Of a DNA stretch of 64,000 nucleotides, positions 62,026-64,000 are shown in pieces (the stretch's first letter is position 1; every line of letters begins with the position of its first letter). This stretch comes from Plectrocnemia conspersa (lineage: Eukaryota; Arthropoda; Insecta; Trichoptera; Polycentropodidae), in contig VTFK01000273.1 in the NCBI GenBank assembly GCA_009617715.1, positions 301,016-365,015 of the forward strand, written 5' to 3'. A program made the position numbers and the translations under genes. The notes below the pieces were generated by a model. The model ran no database searches and was not told the DNA's origin. It worked only from the letters and a program-made list of their open reading frames with translations.

Positions 62026-64000
62026 AAAAAAACAGAGTAATGAATATTATAAGAATTAGGTAATTTGCTTTAAATTGAGCACTGAAAAAATCATCGATAC
62101 GATTTTCTTAACCAAATCTTTTATTTGTATAGTTGCGCATATGTGAGGTTGAGGGCATTCGTGCTTTTTACGAGCTTGACTTAAATTGCTTAAATCATTA
62201 TATCCAAATTTATTTTAGATATTCAGCTCTTGAGAAAATAATAAATATGGCCAACAAAATAATTTTGCTTAATGAGCACATCCACAAATACACTTAATTT
62301 TTCAATATATTTACTTCACTATTGAAATGTCTCTTGCATGTTTTTGTTTTAGATTGGATGTTTAAATGGGATGTGGGTTTTGGACTATTTATAATAATCA
62401 CATTTTCATTAAACGGAAGACCACTTAAACTTATTTTCAGTAAAGATTCAATTAGGCAATTGCAATTATTTTCCAGATTAGCATCGCGGTTGAGAACACA
62501 TAAATTGCATTGCTGTTTGTCCATTTTAAGAGTGATGACAAATAAATAATATTTTTATGTCGTAAATAATAAAACAAATGTTTTATTAGAGTACCCTAAA
62601 AATAAATAATAATAATAATTTAGACAGACAATATTTAATTGAAAAAGATTAAAAAAATTGCTGAAGAAATAGACAGATTCAAAATGTTAACCGCATCAAC
62701 GGTTGATGACGAGCGATCGTAAATACGATGACGTGTAACGGTTAAAGTTCTAGTACGCATGCGTGACAAATTCCACTCGCGACGAGCATGGCGTACGCGT
62801 ATCGACTACGCCCGCCCGCTTTTCAGTCGGCGTACGCCGTTCTCTTGAGGAAAATGTGTGTCCGATTTTCTGAGCGTTTACGCTTCATAATTACGTAAAT
62901 TAAAAAAAAATAATTAATGATAAAAATATTTAAATTTTAAAATCGTATTACAATCCCAAGGCATGCGCTGCATCTATCGCATGTATGGACCGCCCGCCAC
63001 TGTATTGTACTGATTTAACAGTTACGCGTTTAATTTTTTAGGGCAAATGTATTAGTACCTATTATTATTTATATTTTAATTACACAATTTGTATTATACG
63101 CTCTTAGCCTTGTCTGCGTATTGTAAAATGCAGTCGCCTCCAAAAATCAGATTGAACTCTGGATTTCGGATTTTATGGGAAGCGGCTGCTTACTCTATTT
63201 CTAGCTCGGTTTTTCTAGCATTTCTTAAATGTTTATTTAATATTTAAAAAAAATTATAACGAGAAATATAGGTCAAAATCACGCAACTGTACATAACGGT
63301 CGCATAGGCGAGATTGAACAATAAGACTTTCAATCGCATTTTAAAACTCTTAATAATAGCTAGTAATGTTTGGAACGAATTTAATATATATAATACATAC
63401 AAATTGGATCCGTATCGGTCTTTGTTTAGTGCTGATTTTCATATAAATTTTAACTAGAAATAAATTAACTTCGATCGAACTACTAAACTAACGAAAATAA
63501 AATCTTCGTGAGTACAGCTTACGCGTATGACGGTGTATATAACGCGGCACAAAACCGGACTAGATACACTTGCCTTTGATACGCCACGACGCTTAAAAAA
63601 TTTTGTATTTCAAATATCTTTCGGAAATCGAATCTTAAAGCAATAATGCGAGAAGATTACTATAAATGATACTGTAAGATTTACAATATTTAACAAAATA
63701 TCATTTTTATTCATAGCTAGCTTTGAATATCGCCCCAGTATTTTTAAGCATTATAATTTGGATGATAAAAATATACATAAAAATTTGTGGTTCTTAAGAA
63801 AAATTTAAAAAAAAAATCACTAAAATAAAATAATAAAATGTTTAGCAATCAAATAATTACACTTACATACCAGCTGAACAGGCACCACAACATTTTGAAA
63901 AATTGCCCAATGAAAAGATCAAATCTCTTAAAAAGACTTACCAAACTCCAATTGACAATTATACATTAATTCCAGTTAAAGACAAAAATGTAATTTCTCA
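62026..64000. other. Non-coding DNA with a CpG-dense patch
   Basis: No gene is supported. The patch at 62690-62880 is unusually rich in CpG and in short palindromes (ACGCATGCGT, GCGTACGC twice), and 62955-63030 is also G+C-rich. It may be the edge of a promoter or a decayed repeat; no coding frame supports either reading. Confidence 0.45.

Overview
This window is A+T-rich animal nuclear DNA, almost certainly from an insect. The evidence is spliced coding exons with consensus GT/AG borders and multi-kilobase introns, several degraded non-LTR retrotransposons, DNA-transposon remnants and long AT microsatellites. There is no operon structure, tRNA, rRNA or CRISPR array that I can recognise. The insect order cannot be fixed from the sequence alone.

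Only one host gene is well supported: the 3' part of a class A GPCR of the CAPA/pyrokinin (neuromedin-U-like, PRXamide) receptor family, on the + strand. Three exons join in compatible phase. Exon 15231-15479 carries ECL2, TM5 and ICL3; exon 19931-20114 carries TM6, ECL3, TM7 and NPxxY; exon 30170-30956 carries helix 8, a long Ser/Thr-rich tail and the stop. About 405 residues are visible. The N-terminus and TM1-TM4 are absent and should lie upstream of the window, so the first 15 kb is probably intron. Intron lengths inside the window are about 4.45 kb and 10.06 kb. The C-terminus ends in a possible class I PDZ ligand (-E-T-C-I).

The rest is intronic or intergenic DNA with repeats. Three 5'-truncated copies of one non-LTR retrotransposon family (3420-4560, 36120-36668, 38305-39520) share a 3' UTR stem-loop with a 20-nt loop of conserved length and a compensatory base-pair change. 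A further reverse-transcriptase fragment lies at 7086-7345. A complete 1,088-bp non-autonomous hAT element (43823-44910) has perfect 14-bp terminal inverted repeats and a perfect 8-bp target duplication; it interrupts an older repeat also seen near 9346. At 28746-28792 there is a hammerhead-ribozyme-like motif of the kind known from Penelope-like retroelements, next to a long (TA)n tract. Other structure includes a 167-bp-period tandem repeat at 16021-16450, an inverted pair at 17250/18630, near-perfect palindromes at 41212, 43390 and 24711, and a degenerate AGCG-rich minisatellite at 61870-62025.

Two open stretches might be unrecognised exons or element remnants: a minus-strand frame at 35569-35856 with loose MADF resemblance, and a short possible terminal exon at 34672-34779. 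Everything else is A+T-rich sequence in which I see no gene.
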